A stretch of 64,000 nt of DNA from Lachnospiraceae bacterium UBA7196. Lineage in GTDB: Bacteria > Bacillota > Clostridia > Lachnospirales > Lachnospiraceae. This document shows, piece by piece, positions 41,573 through 50,549 of this stretch (the stretch's first letter is position 1; every line of letters starts with the position of its first letter). The stretch lies in assembly GCA_002490835.1 (NCBI GenBank), contig DKUU01000007.1:1-64000 (forward strand), in the 5' to 3' direction. A program made the translations under genes and the position numbers. The notes below the pieces were generated by a model. That model searched no databases and was not told where the DNA came from. It saw nothing but the letters and a program-made list of their open reading frames with translations.

Positions 41573-41929
41573 AATGGCTTCAAAACTTTCTTCGCTCAGA
41601 TCGTGTTCTACCCGGCAGGCGTCCGCATGGGCAGTCTCCTTTGGCACGCCGATGCTCATCAGCCAGTCGGAGAGGATGGTGTGACGTTCCAGCACGTTTT
41701 CGGCACGTTCTTTTCCGCTGTCGGTAAGCGTGATATAGCCGTTTTCGGACATGGTGATATAAGCTTTTTCGCGCAGATTTTTCATGGCAATGCTGACGCT
41801 TGGCTTGGTAAAATTCATTTCATTTGCAATATCGATGGAGCGCACCTGTCCCAGCCTTTTCTGTAATAAAAGAATGGTCTCCAGATAATCTTCCTGCGAT
41901 TCATCCGCGCGGTGTTTGATGTAGCTCAT
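41549..41929 (-). CDS. DtxR/MntR family metal-dependent regulator
   Basis: The start is set at 41929 (MSYIKHRADESQEDYLETIL) after GGAGG; the longer frame to 42163 runs through the feo promoter. The product has 126 residues: winged HTH with VRSIDIANEMNFTKPSVSIAMKNL and a dimerisation part ending RHTILSDWLMSIGVPKETAHADACRVEHDLSEESF. The His/Glu/Cys residues there are the usual metal ligands. There is no SH3-like third domain, as in MntR-type short members. It is divergent from feoA, whose promoter contains DtxR-like repeats. Confidence 0.92.
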   Translation of the reverse strand: MSYIKHRADESQEDYLETILLLQKRLGQVRSIDIANEMNFTKPSVSIAMKNLREKAYITMSENGYITLTDSGKERAENVLERHTILSDWLMSIGVPKETAHADACRVEHDLSEESFEAIKRAVRPS

Positions 41930-42040
41930 GCAGTTCCTCCGTTTTTGGGTTTTGTTTATATATATAATGATGATACCATCTTCCCCGGAGAAAGACAAGG
42001 AAGCCATAGAGAAACACTGATAAAAAATTTGCAAAAGATA

Positions 42041-42089
42041 TTGACAAATGGAGTTAGTTATATTAAACTCTATATTAGTTAGTGTAAAC
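42041..42089 (+). promoter_or_regulatory. feo promoter with DtxR-type operator repeats
   Basis: TTGACA (42041-42046), a 17-nt spacer and TAAACT (42064-42069) form the promoter. TTAGTTA-N3-TAAAC occurs at 42054-42068 and at 42075-42089, 21 bp apart, covering the -10 and the start site. TTAGTTA-type arms fit the iron-box family read by DtxR proteins. Confidence 0.82.
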
Positions 42090-42144
42090 AAACCGATATA
42101 GAATATGAGAATAATATAGTAAAAAAGAGACTTGGAGGCGGCAT

Positions 42145-42357
42145 ATGAATTTGAAAGAGGCAAAAGTCGGTGAAGAATATATTGTCAAGGACATCGAGGC
42201 GCAGGATGAAGAATTGAAGTCATTCCTCTTTTCGCTTGGCTGTTACAGCGGGGAGCCGATCACGGTGATCTCCCACATCAAGGGGGGCTGCGTGGTCTCG
42301 ATCAAGGACGCAAGATACAATATGGATACTGATTTAGCGCAGGCTATTTCAATATAA
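42145..42357 (+). CDS. feoA: FeoA ferrous iron transport accessory protein
   Basis: This 70-residue SH3-like small protein starts MNLKEAKVGEEYIVKDIEA and ends VVSIKDARYNMDTDLAQAISI, the compact FeoA fold. It assists the FeoB pore on the cytoplasmic side. GGAGGCGGC precedes the start. First gene of the feo operon. Confidence 0.93.
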   Translation: MNLKEAKVGEEYIVKDIEAQDEELKSFLFSLGCYSGEPITVISHIKGGCVVSIKDARYNMDTDLAQAISI

Positions 42358-42434
42358 TTGCTTTGTGCCTGTTTGACGGAAAGTCTGTTTTCTTTGTGCC
42401 GATGAAAATGGCGGCACTGTTTTTTGAAACATAA

Positions 42435-42450
42435 GTTAGCCATAACTAAC
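42435..42450. promoter_or_regulatory. Palindrome between feoA and feoB
   Basis: GTTAG (42435-42439) and CTAAC (42446-42450) are inverted around six bases. The arms match the TTAG/CTAA motif of the feo promoter repeats, so a second regulator site is possible. Confidence 0.5.
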
Positions 42451-42522
42451 AAAGAAACCGACAGATGACGATGCGGGATGGCACAGAGCAAAAAGGAAAT
42501 GAGAATGAGGAGGATGCAGGAA

Positions 42523-44529
42523 ATGAGAATTGCACTGACGGGAAATCCAAACAGCGGAAAAACTACGATGTACAACGCCCTCACCGGCAGAAATGAAAAG
42601 GTCGGCAACTGGGCGGGCGTCACCGTGGAGAGGAAAGAGAGCCCGATCAAAAAGGCTTATCATGACGGAACGGAGGAGCTGATCGCGGTCGATCTGCCGG
42701 GTGCTTATTCGATGTCGCCCTTCACGTCCGAAGAGAGCATCACCAGTGGCTATGTGAAAAATGAAAACCCGGACGCGATCATCAATATCGTGGACGCCAC
42801 TAACTTAAGCCGCAGTCTGTTTTTTACGACCCAGCTTTTGGAACTGGGCATTCCGGTGGTGGTAGCCTTAAATAAGAGCGATATCAATGAGAAGAAAGAC
42901 ACCGAGATCAATGTGGAACGCCTGTCTGCAAAGCTGGGCTGTCCCGTCTTGCAGACGGTATCCACTTCTTCCGGAAACAACGGCTTAAAGGCGGTGGTTG
43001 AAAAGGCGGCTTCCGTAAAAGGAGCCGGTCAGAAAGCGCCTTATGTGCAGGGGGACATCGATCTGCATGACAAGGCGGCAGTGGAGGCGGCGGATAGAAA
43101 GCGCTTTGCCTTTGTCAATGAGATCGTAAAGAGTGTGGAGAAACGAAAAGTCCTGACAAAGGAAATGAACGGTCAGGATCAGATCGACGCAGTGCTTACT
43201 AGCCCATGGCTCGGTATTCCGATTTTCGCGGTCGTTATGTTTTTGGTATTTTATATTTCGCAGTCGACCTTAGGCACATGGATTGCCGACTGGCTGGTCG
43301 GCTGGATTGAGATGTTTCAGGAGTGGGTGGCAGGTCTTGTTGAGAATGCGAATCCCTTCTTACAGTCCCTGCTGGTGGACGGCATCATCGGCGGCGTAGG
43401 CGCTGTGGTAGGTTTTTTGCCGCTCGTGATGGTGATGTACTTCCTGATCGCGCTGCTTGAGGACTGCGGCTATATGGCCCGCGCGACAGTAGTGCTTGAT
43501 CCCATTTTTAAACGGGTGGGACTTTCGGGAAAATCCGTGATCCCTATGGTGATCGGTACGGGCTGCGCGATCCCCGGCATCATGGCCTGCCGCACCATCC
43601 GCAACGAGAGGGAAAGGCGGGCGACCGCTATGCTGACGCCTTTTATGCCCTGCGGTGCGAAACTGCCGGTGATCGCCCTGTTTGTGGGCGCGTTCTTTCC
43701 GGAGGCGCCATGGGTGGGGACTCTCATGTATTTTGTGGGAATCCTCCTGATTTTACTAGGCGCACTGTTGGTGAATGCAGTGACGGGCTATAAATTCAGA
43801 AAATCCTTTTTCATCATTGAACTGCCGGAGTATAAGCTTCCCAGTGTAAAGAGGGCAGTGATTTCTATGCTCGGGCGCGGTAAGGCTTACATTGTCAAAG
43901 CGGGTACTATCATTCTGGTCTGTAATACAATCGTACAGATCATGCAGTCCTTCAACTGGCAGTTACAGGTAGTGGAGGAAGGGATGGAAAGTACATCTAT
44001 TCTGGCGACGATCGCTTCCCCCGTGGCGGTACTGCTTTTGCCCATCGTCGGCATCATGGCATGGCAGCTTGCGGCGGCGGCAGTTACCGGCTTTATTGCC
44101 AAAGAAAATGTGGTCGGTACGCTGGCAGTCTGCTATGGACTGAGCGCTTTCATTGATACCGAAGAACTGGCGCTTGTCGGGGACGGCAATGTGGTGGCGC
44201 AGGCGATGGCGCTCACGAAGGTGGCGGCGCTTGCTTATCTGATGTTTAATCTATACACGCCGCCCTGCTTCGCGGCGCTTGGCGCAATGAATTCGGAGAT
44301 GCAGAGTAAGAAGTGGCTCTGGGCAGGTATCGGGTTACAGATGGGGACTGGTTTTACGGTGGCTTTTCTGGTGTATCAGATCGGTACGCTCGTCACCACA
44401 GGCACCTTGGGAGCAGGCTTTGTGCCGGGACTGCTCGCGGTGGCGGCGATGGCTCTGGCGGTGACGGTTTTAGTACGCCGGACGAACAGGCAGTTTGCGG
44501 TGGAATATGAGTTGCACAAAGCGGCTTAA
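42523..44529 (+). CDS. feoB: FeoB ferrous iron transporter
   Basis: The start is set at 42523 (MRIALTGNPNSGKTTM) because GAGGAGG lies 42509-42515; an upstream in-frame ATG at 42478 lacks a ribosome site. The product has 668 residues. The G domain has G1 GNPNSGKTT, G3 DLPGAYSM and G4 NKSD. After a helical linker come two Gate domains and about eight to ten membrane segments (ATVVLDPIFKRVGLSGKSVIP, GCAIPGIMACRTIRNERERR). FeoB imports Fe(II) across the membrane. Followed by the Cys-rich FeoB companion. Confidence 0.96.
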   Translation: MRIALTGNPNSGKTTMYNALTGRNEKVGNWAGVTVERKESPIKKAYHDGTEELIAVDLPGAYSMSPFTSEESITSGYVKNENPDAIINIVDATNLSRSLFFTTQLLELGIPVVVALNKSDINEKKDTEINVERLSAKLGCPVLQTVSTSSGNNGLKAVVEKAASVKGAGQKAPYVQGDIDLHDKAAVEAADRKRFAFVNEIVKSVEKRKVLTKEMNGQDQIDAVLTSPWLGIPIFAVVMFLVFYISQSTLGTWIADWLVGWIEMFQEWVAGLVENANPFLQSLLVDGIIGGVGAVVGFLPLVMVMYFLIALLEDCGYMARATVVLDPIFKRVGLSGKSVIPMVIGTGCAIPGIMACRTIRNERERRATAMLTPFMPCGAKLPVIALFVGAFFPEAPWVGTLMYFVGILLILLGALLVNAVTGYKFRKSFFIIELPEYKLPSVKRAVISMLGRGKAYIVKAGTIILVCNTIVQIMQSFNWQLQVVEEGMESTSILATIASPVAVLLLPIVGIMAWQLAAAAVTGFIAKENVVGTLAVCYGLSAFIDTEELALVGDGNVVAQAMALTKVAALAYLMFNLYTPPCFAALGAMNSEMQSKKWLWAGIGLQMGTGFTVAFLVYQIGTLVTTGTLGAGFVPGLLAVAAMALAVTVLVRRTNRQFAVEYELHKAA

Positions 44530-44575
44530 AGGAATAGAATAAGAGCGGGTAACAATCCGTGGAAGGAGCAGTTAT

Positions 44576-44722
44576 ATGGGGAATCTGGTCATTATCGGTA
44601 TTGTGGCGGTTTTGGTGGGTATGGCTGTGCGTTCCATTGTTAAGGCGAAGAAACAAGGCGTAAAATGTATCGGCTGTCCTTCGTCGGGCGCGTGTCACTG
44701 TGACTGCGGTAAAGAAAAATAA
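44576..44722 (+). CDS. FeoB-associated Cys-rich membrane protein
   Basis: This 48-residue protein is too short for ordinary ORF lists but has GGAAGGAGC before the ATG. It has one N-terminal membrane helix (MGNLVIIGIVAVLVGMAV) followed by a basic stretch and a Cys cluster CIGCPSSGACHCDC with five Cys and one His. Small Cys-rich proteins of this form directly follow feoB in many Firmicutes and are thought to aid Fe(II) uptake. Last gene of the feo operon. Confidence 0.9.
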   Translation: MGNLVIIGIVAVLVGMAVRSIVKAKKQGVKCIGCPSSGACHCDCGKEK

Positions 44723-44740
44723 TACCACCTTATGTGATAA

Positions 44741-44779
44741 AAAAAGAAGCAGCGGGAATGGTCTCGCGGCTTCTTTTTT
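44741..44779. terminator. Terminator after the feo operon
   Basis: GAAGC (44746-44750) pairs with GCTTC (44769-44773), with inner CG/GA pairs, and is followed by six T; an A-run on the left also serves the convergent MFS gene. Confidence 0.75.
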
Positions 44780-44849
44780 GATGTTTTTGTGTGTTTTACA
44801 ATTCATTTTATAGAGAATGTTTTCTGAGTGCGGTATTTAGTTTAATGTT

Positions 44850-46139
44850 TTATGATTTATCATAATATCGTTTCAATTTCCTGCCCGTGATCAGGCACAT
44901 CGAACTTCCGAAGATGCCCAAGATCAGCATCATCAGCGCAGCGCCGGAACCTTTTCCCGTACCGAAGAGCGTCTGCAAAATCGGCAGATAGCCGTGCGCC
45001 GCCATAAAGGGTTCGCATACCTGATCCACCATAAAACCGCCTAAAAACAAACCGATCGGTATGGTAAAAAACTGAAAGGTATTGCGGCAGGCATAAACGC
45101 GGCCCTGCAGTTCCACGGGAATGGTGGTTCTAAGGATCACATCCAGATTAGCATCCATGATGGGCACGACGCTCCAGCCGATAAGCTGTCCGATACACCA
45201 AAGAAACGGGCTTCTGGAAAATGCCAGAATGAAATTCTCACTGCCCAGCGAAAACAGCATCGTCAGATAAATCACCCGCACACGGTTTTTCGGTGTCGGC
45301 AAAAGCGGAACCAAAAGGCTTCCCATAATCATGGCGATCCCGGCGCAGGAAGTGACAATGCCGAGCATGGAGGTACCGCCTCTGGGATTAGGAATCACAT
45401 AACCGGGCAGCGTGGCGTCAAAAGCAGATGCCGTCAGGTTGACCCCTGCCATAAACAGGATTAGGGTCAGGATCAGCGGATTTTCCTTTAAGAACGCAAG
45501 CCCTTCCCCGGCAAGTTTCAGCAGGCCCTCATCCTTTTGGCCTTCGCTTTTCGGAATCCGAATGCAGCATAAAAGCGTAGTAAAAGCGATGACAAAACTG
45601 GTAAGATCGACCGCGATCACCAGAGTGAGGCCCGCAAAGGAATACAGGGCGGCAGCAAGCAGGGGATTGAGGATGGAAATCAGCGATCTTGACAGAGATC
45701 GCAGGCCGCTTGTCTTCTGGTAATGCTTTTCGGGGACGATCAACGTCATTGCCACCTCTGAGGCGGGCTGCTGCACGGTGTTCATCAGTCCTGACAACAC
45801 ATTCAGGGCATAGAGATGCCATACAGCCAGTTGGTTTGTCCGAAAGAGTACGAAAACGAGGACCGTGCACACTGCCGCGAACAGATCGCAGACGAGCATC
45901 GTCTTTTTCTTATCAAACCGGTCCGTCAGGGCGCCCGCAAAAATACTCATGATCACATAGGGCGCGTAGGTACAGATCGTAAGCGCCGCCGTGCCCAGAG
46001 ATGACCCCGTCTTTTCATACAGCCACAAAGTCAAGGCAAAGCCGGTGATGCTGCTGCCAAGCTGCGAGAGACTCTGCGTGCTCCAGAGCAGAAAAAAATC
46101 CTTCAGTTCCTTAAAATCGTTTCTATTTAATTTTTCCAT
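44850..46139 (-). CDS. MFS transporter (EntS/MFS_3-like exporter)
   Basis: The start is set at 46139 (MEKLNRNDFKELKDFFLLWS) after AAAAGGAGC; the frame extends to 46220 but that segment lies in the structured leader. The product has 429 residues and twelve membrane segments. GFALTLWLYEKTGSSLGTAAL and AGALTDRFDKKKTML (loop 2-3 motif A) match the MFS_3 group, which contains siderophore and macrolide exporters. The substrate is unknown. The leader of about 200 nt has a stem with a complementary loop partner, suggesting regulated expression. Confidence 0.9.
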   Translation of the reverse strand: MEKLNRNDFKELKDFFLLWSTQSLSQLGSSITGFALTLWLYEKTGSSLGTAALTICTYAPYVIMSIFAGALTDRFDKKKTMLVCDLFAAVCTVLVFVLFRTNQLAVWHLYALNVLSGLMNTVQQPASEVAMTLIVPEKHYQKTSGLRSLSRSLISILNPLLAAALYSFAGLTLVIAVDLTSFVIAFTTLLCCIRIPKSEGQKDEGLLKLAGEGLAFLKENPLILTLILFMAGVNLTASAFDATLPGYVIPNPRGGTSMLGIVTSCAGIAMIMGSLLVPLLPTPKNRVRVIYLTMLFSLGSENFILAFSRSPFLWCIGQLIGWSVVPIMDANLDVILRTTIPVELQGRVYACRNTFQFFTIPIGLFLGGFMVDQVCEPFMAAHGYLPILQTLFGTGKGSGAALMMLILGIFGSSMCLITGRKLKRYYDKS

Positions 46140-46186
46140 GTTACTTTGCTCCTTTTCGTTTTTTGATTTCCCAAAACAGAAGCAAA

Positions 46187-46246
46187 GTCTGAGGATGTCA
46201 GCAAAGAGCCGATCCTCCATGCAGTCTCCTCAGACTCTGCATGGAG
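46187..46246 (-). promoter_or_regulatory. Potential pseudoknot or switch in the MFS leader RNA
   Basis: CTCCATGCAG (46215-46224) and CTGCATGGAG (46237-46246) form a perfect 10-bp stem. The loop contains TCCTCAGACT (46227-46236), which is perfectly complementary to AGTCTGAGGA (46187-46196), closer to the start codon. Both pairings together would make an H-type pseudoknot; alternatively they would be exclusive folds. No terminator T-run was seen. Confidence 0.6.
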
Positions 46247-46354
46247 CCGATGCAATGCAAAGAATCATTTCCGTTTCCTTTCCCGTCGCGGCGGACGGTG
46301 TCATCGCATAGAAGACACATACGTTTTCGCTACAAAAGCGCCGCAATTGAATAT

Positions 46355-46383
46355 ATTATAATGGATGGACAGCAGAAGCGCAA
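46355..46383 (-). promoter_or_regulatory. Promoter of the MFS gene
   Basis: On the minus strand TTGCGC (46383-46378), a 17-nt spacer and TATAAT (46360-46355). The intergenic stretch 46140-46468 contains this promoter, the structured leader and the upstream region of the solute-binding protein; no gene was seen in it. Confidence 0.7.
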
Positions 46384-46468
46384 GCGGCTTGAAAATGTAG
46401 GAAAATTGTACTAAAATAATTAAATATAGGTTTTGGGATAAAAATGGGACGCAGGCGAGGGGTGGAAC

Positions 46469-47839
46469 ATGAAAAGGAGCATGAAAACAACAATCGTTGC
46501 GATCATTTTGATTTGTATTATGACAGGCGGGCTTTTGGCCTGCGGCGCGGGGGAAGCGGCGGTCGCGGACGGTCCGCCGGATGAGGAAGAAAACGAGGCG
46601 CTCTCGGGTGAGATCACCTTTTGGCACAGCTTTGTGCAGGGATCGCGCATGGAGGCCGTGGAGCGTGCCATAAAGCAGTTTGAAGTAAAATATCCGAACG
46701 TAAAAGTCCATGTAGAGACGATGCCATGGTCGGATTTTAAGAGCAGATGGAAGGCGGGCGTGGAGACGGGAGACCTGCCCGATATCAGTACAGCCTGCAA
46801 TATGTACGATGTGGAGGAGATGGTTCATGCCGGTATCCTACAACCGACGGACGAGGTGATCGATGCGATCGGCAGGGATAAGTTTTCCGACAATGTGCTG
46901 GGCAAACTTACGCAGGACGACGGCGTTTACGGGATTCCATATTATTCCCACGCTTATGTCATGTGGTTTCGAAAGGATTTGCTTTTGCAAGCGGGACTTT
47001 CCGTGCCGGAGACATGGGAGGAGCTGTATGAGGCGGCAAAGACTTTGACGGATCGGGATAACGGAATTTATGGCTGTCCGGTTTCCATGGGCCCGCAGGA
47101 TTTTATGTCAACCATTAACCTGCATATGTATGTGCGTTCCGGCGGCGGCAGCCTTCTGAAGGACGATGGGACGGCGAACCTGACAAGCGATCTGGCGCTT
47201 GCAGGGATCGATTACTGGGTCAGGATGTACGAGGATTGCTCGCCGAAAGAGACCGTTGACTATAGCGTAATAGAGCAGGCAGGACTTTTTTATGAGGGGA
47301 AGACAGCCTTTGACTTTAACTCCGGTTTTCACATATCGGGTGTGGCGGGAAAACGGGAAGACCTACTGCCTGCGATCTCCTGTCAGACGCTGCCGCGCAT
47401 GAATAAAGGGGATGAGCCGTACAGTGCTGTTGTGTCTCATATCCCGCTTGTTTTGTATCGGGATGCTGACAGTACGGATGTGTGTAAAGTTTTTTTGAAA
47501 TTTCTCTATGAGGAGGAGAACTATATTGATTTTTTAGATTCCATTCCGGTAGGAATGCTGCCATCCATCCGTGGGATCGCAGGGACGGAACGCTATCAGA
47601 GCAATGAGATGCGAAAACAGTTTGCTGCCGAGGAGGAGATTATCAGGGAGGCAATGTTAAACGGTACGGCACTCGGTTTTGAGAACGGCCCCAATCTGCA
47701 GGCGGGGATCCTCACCAGCAGCGGCGTGATCGAGAAGATGTTTCAGGAGATCGTAAAGGACGGAAAACCGATCGGGGAGGCCGCGCAGGACGCGGAAGAT
47801 GAACTTAACAGATTATTTGAGAAAGCGGCTGGGCAGTAG
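46469..47839 (+). CDS. Orphan family 1 solute-binding lipoprotein
   Basis: The protein has 456 residues. A lipoprotein signal with lipobox GGLLAC is followed by an acidic linker and then the binding-protein body (ITFWHSFVQGSRMEAVERAI, PYYSHAYVMWFRKDLLLQAGL, PETWEELYEAAKTL). This family normally feeds sugar ABC importers, but no permease gene is nearby. The next gene, 11 nt downstream, is a membrane hybrid histidine kinase, and a GH36 alpha-galactosidase follows. The arrangement suggests it presents a sugar to the kinase, or shares the permeases encoded at 31-33 kb (inference). Confidence 0.9.
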   Translation: MKRSMKTTIVAIILICIMTGGLLACGAGEAAVADGPPDEEENEALSGEITFWHSFVQGSRMEAVERAIKQFEVKYPNVKVHVETMPWSDFKSRWKAGVETGDLPDISTACNMYDVEEMVHAGILQPTDEVIDAIGRDKFSDNVLGKLTQDDGVYGIPYYSHAYVMWFRKDLLLQAGLSVPETWEELYEAAKTLTDRDNGIYGCPVSMGPQDFMSTINLHMYVRSGGGSLLKDDGTANLTSDLALAGIDYWVRMYEDCSPKETVDYSVIEQAGLFYEGKTAFDFNSGFHISGVAGKREDLLPAISCQTLPRMNKGDEPYSAVVSHIPLVLYRDADSTDVCKVFLKFLYEEENYIDFLDSIPVGMLPSIRGIAGTERYQSNEMRKQFAAEEEIIREAMLNGTALGFENGPNLQAGILTSSGVIEKMFQEIVKDGKPIGEAAQDAEDELNRLFEKAAGQ

Positions 47840-47850
47840 GAGGCGTACGG

Positions 47851-50457
47851 ATGGCTAAGATGTCTGATAAACAGTTGGCAAAAAACAAAAGAGGATATTT
47901 GAATGCCATTGTGGTAGCGGTGCTTCTTTTGGCGCTTCTTCCGATCACCGTCTTTTTTTACAGTTTTATTCAAAGGCAGCTTTTCAGCGAGAGAAACGGG
48001 CATCTGATGGAAATTACGCAGAAAGTGGCGGATCAGATTGAAACCATAACGATGTCAGGGATGGAAAAAGCCGGTGTGGCGGTCGCCTATCTGTTAAGAG
48101 CGGACATCAGTGACGAGGAAGCTCTCTTTCGGGAACTGAAGGAATTGTCTAAAGTGGGACTGAATGAGGACAACGTGATCGTGGTCTTTGACGCGGAAGG
48201 CAATTATTACACGGATACGCAGAAGAAGGGAAAATGGAAGGATACCCGGTTTTTAGAGCAGGGGGCGGACAGCGGAACAGGGATTTCGACGCTTCCTTAT
48301 GACACGATCAATACGTATCTTTTTTGCGTAAAGAGACCGGAGCAGCCCTATCCGATCGGGGATACGGGCATTGTGCTCACGCATATCGCCATAGCCATCA
48401 ACATGGAAAATGTACAGGAGATGATCAATGTTTCCGGTTTTGGTGAGAGCTGTATGACCTACATCGTTACGCCGGAGAATAAGCGTACCTATCAGTATAC
48501 CTTTGGGAAGCACTTTATTGAGACGGCGGATATCATGGATACGTTATCCGGCTGTAAATTTTTGCGGGGCGGCGAGGCGGCGGATCTGCAGCGTGCGGTG
48601 CAGGAATCCGCCACGACGGGTATGGAGTTTGTCTATACCGACGGGACGCAGTATTTTGTGAGCACGGCGGGGCTGACGGGAAAATCCCTGTTGCTCTTTG
48701 TGCCGACGGGGGTGCTCAGCAGCAATGTGCGCAGTTATCTGGGTATTACCCTGCTCTATTTTGCGGTAATAGCGGTGGTAGTGGCCGGTCTGTTCGGCTT
48801 TGCTTTTTCCTCGGCAGTAAAGGTGAAAGCGGATAGAAAAGTAATCGAAAAACAGATGGAAGTAAACCGCAAACTGGAAGAGTACAACGAAAGGCTGCAG
48901 GAGGCGAAGGAGGGAGCGGAGCATGCCAGCCGGGCAAAGTCGGAATTTCTTTCCAATATGTCCCATGACATCCGCACACCTATGAATGCAATCATCGGTT
49001 TTACGGTGATCGCAAGCTCTAATATTGATAACAAAGAAAAACTGCAGGACTGCCTGAATAAGATCGCCGCTTCCAGTAACCATCTTTTGTCGCTGATCAA
49101 CGATATTCTGGATATGTCAAAGATCGAGAGCGGTAAGATACAATTGCAGGAGCAGGAATGCAATCTTTCCGTGGTGATGCACAATCTGGTCAACATGGTG
49201 CAGTCACAGGTGAGCGCAAAGAATCTGGACTTTTTTGTGGAGACGAACGATGTGGAGCATGAGGATGTGGTCATCGACTCCCTCAGACTCAATCAGGTGC
49301 TGATCAATATCGTGGGAAATTCCGTAAAGTATACGGAGAGCGGAAGCGTCACGCTGCAGATCAGAGAACTTCCATCCGATCATCCGGAGATAGGGAATTT
49401 CAGGATATCGGTTAAAGATACGGGTATCGGCATGAGCAAGGATTATCTGCCCTATGTCTTTGACGTGTTCAGCCGGGAACGAAATTCTACGGTCAGCAAG
49501 ATTCAGGGTACGGGACTGGGGCTTGCCATCACCAAGAATATCGTGGAGCTGATGGGCGGTAAGATCACGGTGGAGAGCGAACTGGGGAAGGGCTCCGAGT
49601 TCATCATCCATCTGCCGGTCAAATTGGCGCAGCAGGATGTGGATTCGCCGCAGGTGGAACAGCTTTCAGGTTGCCGCGCGCTAGTGGTGGACGATGATTT
49701 TGAAATCTGCAGCAGCGTTTCTAAGATGCTAAAAAAGATCGGCATGGAGCCGGAGTGGACAATATCCGGCAAGGAAGCGGTTTTGAAAGCAGAGTCGTCT
49801 GTAGACACGGATAGACGGTATTGCGTATATATCATTGACTGGCAGATCCCTGATATCAATGGGATCGAGGTGGCAAGACGCATCCGCAGGGTTCAGGGCA
49901 GCGCGCTCATCTATATCCTGACGTCCTATGATTACTCCGAGATGGAGGAAGAAGTAAGGGGAGCGGGTATCACGGGCTTTATCCAGAAACCGTTGTTTCT
50001 TTCTACGTTGCGAAACCTGCTTTTAAAAAGTGTTGGAGAGGCGAAGGAACCGGAAGAAGAAAACCACGTGTATTCCTTTGCGGGGATACGCCTTTTGATG
50101 GCGGAGGACGTGGAGTTAAATGCCGAGATCGCCGTCGAGATCTTGGGCGCGAGCGGCGTGCAGGTGGATGTTGCCGTAAACGGCAGACTGGCTGTGGAAC
50201 GGCTGCAGGAGATGGGGCCGGACTACTATGCGGCTGTTCTGATGGATGTGCAGATGCCTGTCATGAACGGATACGAGGCAACCAGAGAGATTCGGGCACT
50301 GAAGGATCCGGCGCTTTCAAGGATCCCCATTATTGCCATGACGGCGAACGCCTTCGAAGAAGACAAGGCGGAAGCGCTGGCAGCAGGCATGGACGCTCAT
50401 ATCGCAAAGCCGGTTGAAGTGTCTGTCCTTATGGAAACGCTGGCAAAATTCTTATAA
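47851..50457 (+). CDS. Hybrid sensor histidine kinase with two receiver domains
   Basis: The protein has 868 residues. TM1 near 19-40, an extracellular sensor of about 260 residues (Cache-like in size), TM2 near 300-325, a short coiled coil, then the kinase core with phospho-acceptor His372 in LSNMSHDIRTPMNA, N-box LNQVLINIVGNSVKY and G-boxes DTGIGM and GTGLGLAI. Two receivers follow: Asp663 in YIIDWQIPD and Asp799 in VLMDVQMPVMNG. There is no Hpt or DNA-binding domain, so phosphate must leave through another protein or the output is unconventional. TAGGAGG precedes the start; the solute-binding lipoprotein gene ends 11 nt upstream. Confidence 0.92.
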   Translation: MAKMSDKQLAKNKRGYLNAIVVAVLLLALLPITVFFYSFIQRQLFSERNGHLMEITQKVADQIETITMSGMEKAGVAVAYLLRADISDEEALFRELKELSKVGLNEDNVIVVFDAEGNYYTDTQKKGKWKDTRFLEQGADSGTGISTLPYDTINTYLFCVKRPEQPYPIGDTGIVLTHIAIAINMENVQEMINVSGFGESCMTYIVTPENKRTYQYTFGKHFIETADIMDTLSGCKFLRGGEAADLQRAVQESATTGMEFVYTDGTQYFVSTAGLTGKSLLLFVPTGVLSSNVRSYLGITLLYFAVIAVVVAGLFGFAFSSAVKVKADRKVIEKQMEVNRKLEEYNERLQEAKEGAEHASRAKSEFLSNMSHDIRTPMNAIIGFTVIASSNIDNKEKLQDCLNKIAASSNHLLSLINDILDMSKIESGKIQLQEQECNLSVVMHNLVNMVQSQVSAKNLDFFVETNDVEHEDVVIDSLRLNQVLINIVGNSVKYTESGSVTLQIRELPSDHPEIGNFRISVKDTGIGMSKDYLPYVFDVFSRERNSTVSKIQGTGLGLAITKNIVELMGGKITVESELGKGSEFIIHLPVKLAQQDVDSPQVEQLSGCRALVVDDDFEICSSVSKMLKKIGMEPEWTISGKEAVLKAESSVDTDRRYCVYIIDWQIPDINGIEVARRIRRVQGSALIYILTSYDYSEMEEEVRGAGITGFIQKPLFLSTLRNLLLKSVGEAKEPEEENHVYSFAGIRLLMAEDVELNAEIAVEILGASGVQVDVAVNGRLAVERLQEMGPDYYAAVLMDVQMPVMNGYEATREIRALKDPALSRIPIIAMTANAFEEDKAEALAAGMDAHIAKPVEVSVLMETLAKFL

Positions 50458-50549
50458 AGGTATGGGAAACGGGCCGGCGCTGATGTAATTGTATGTAATG
50501 TGATTGTATGGAATAAAGGAACAAGGGAAGGAGCAGGGAAACGGGCGGT

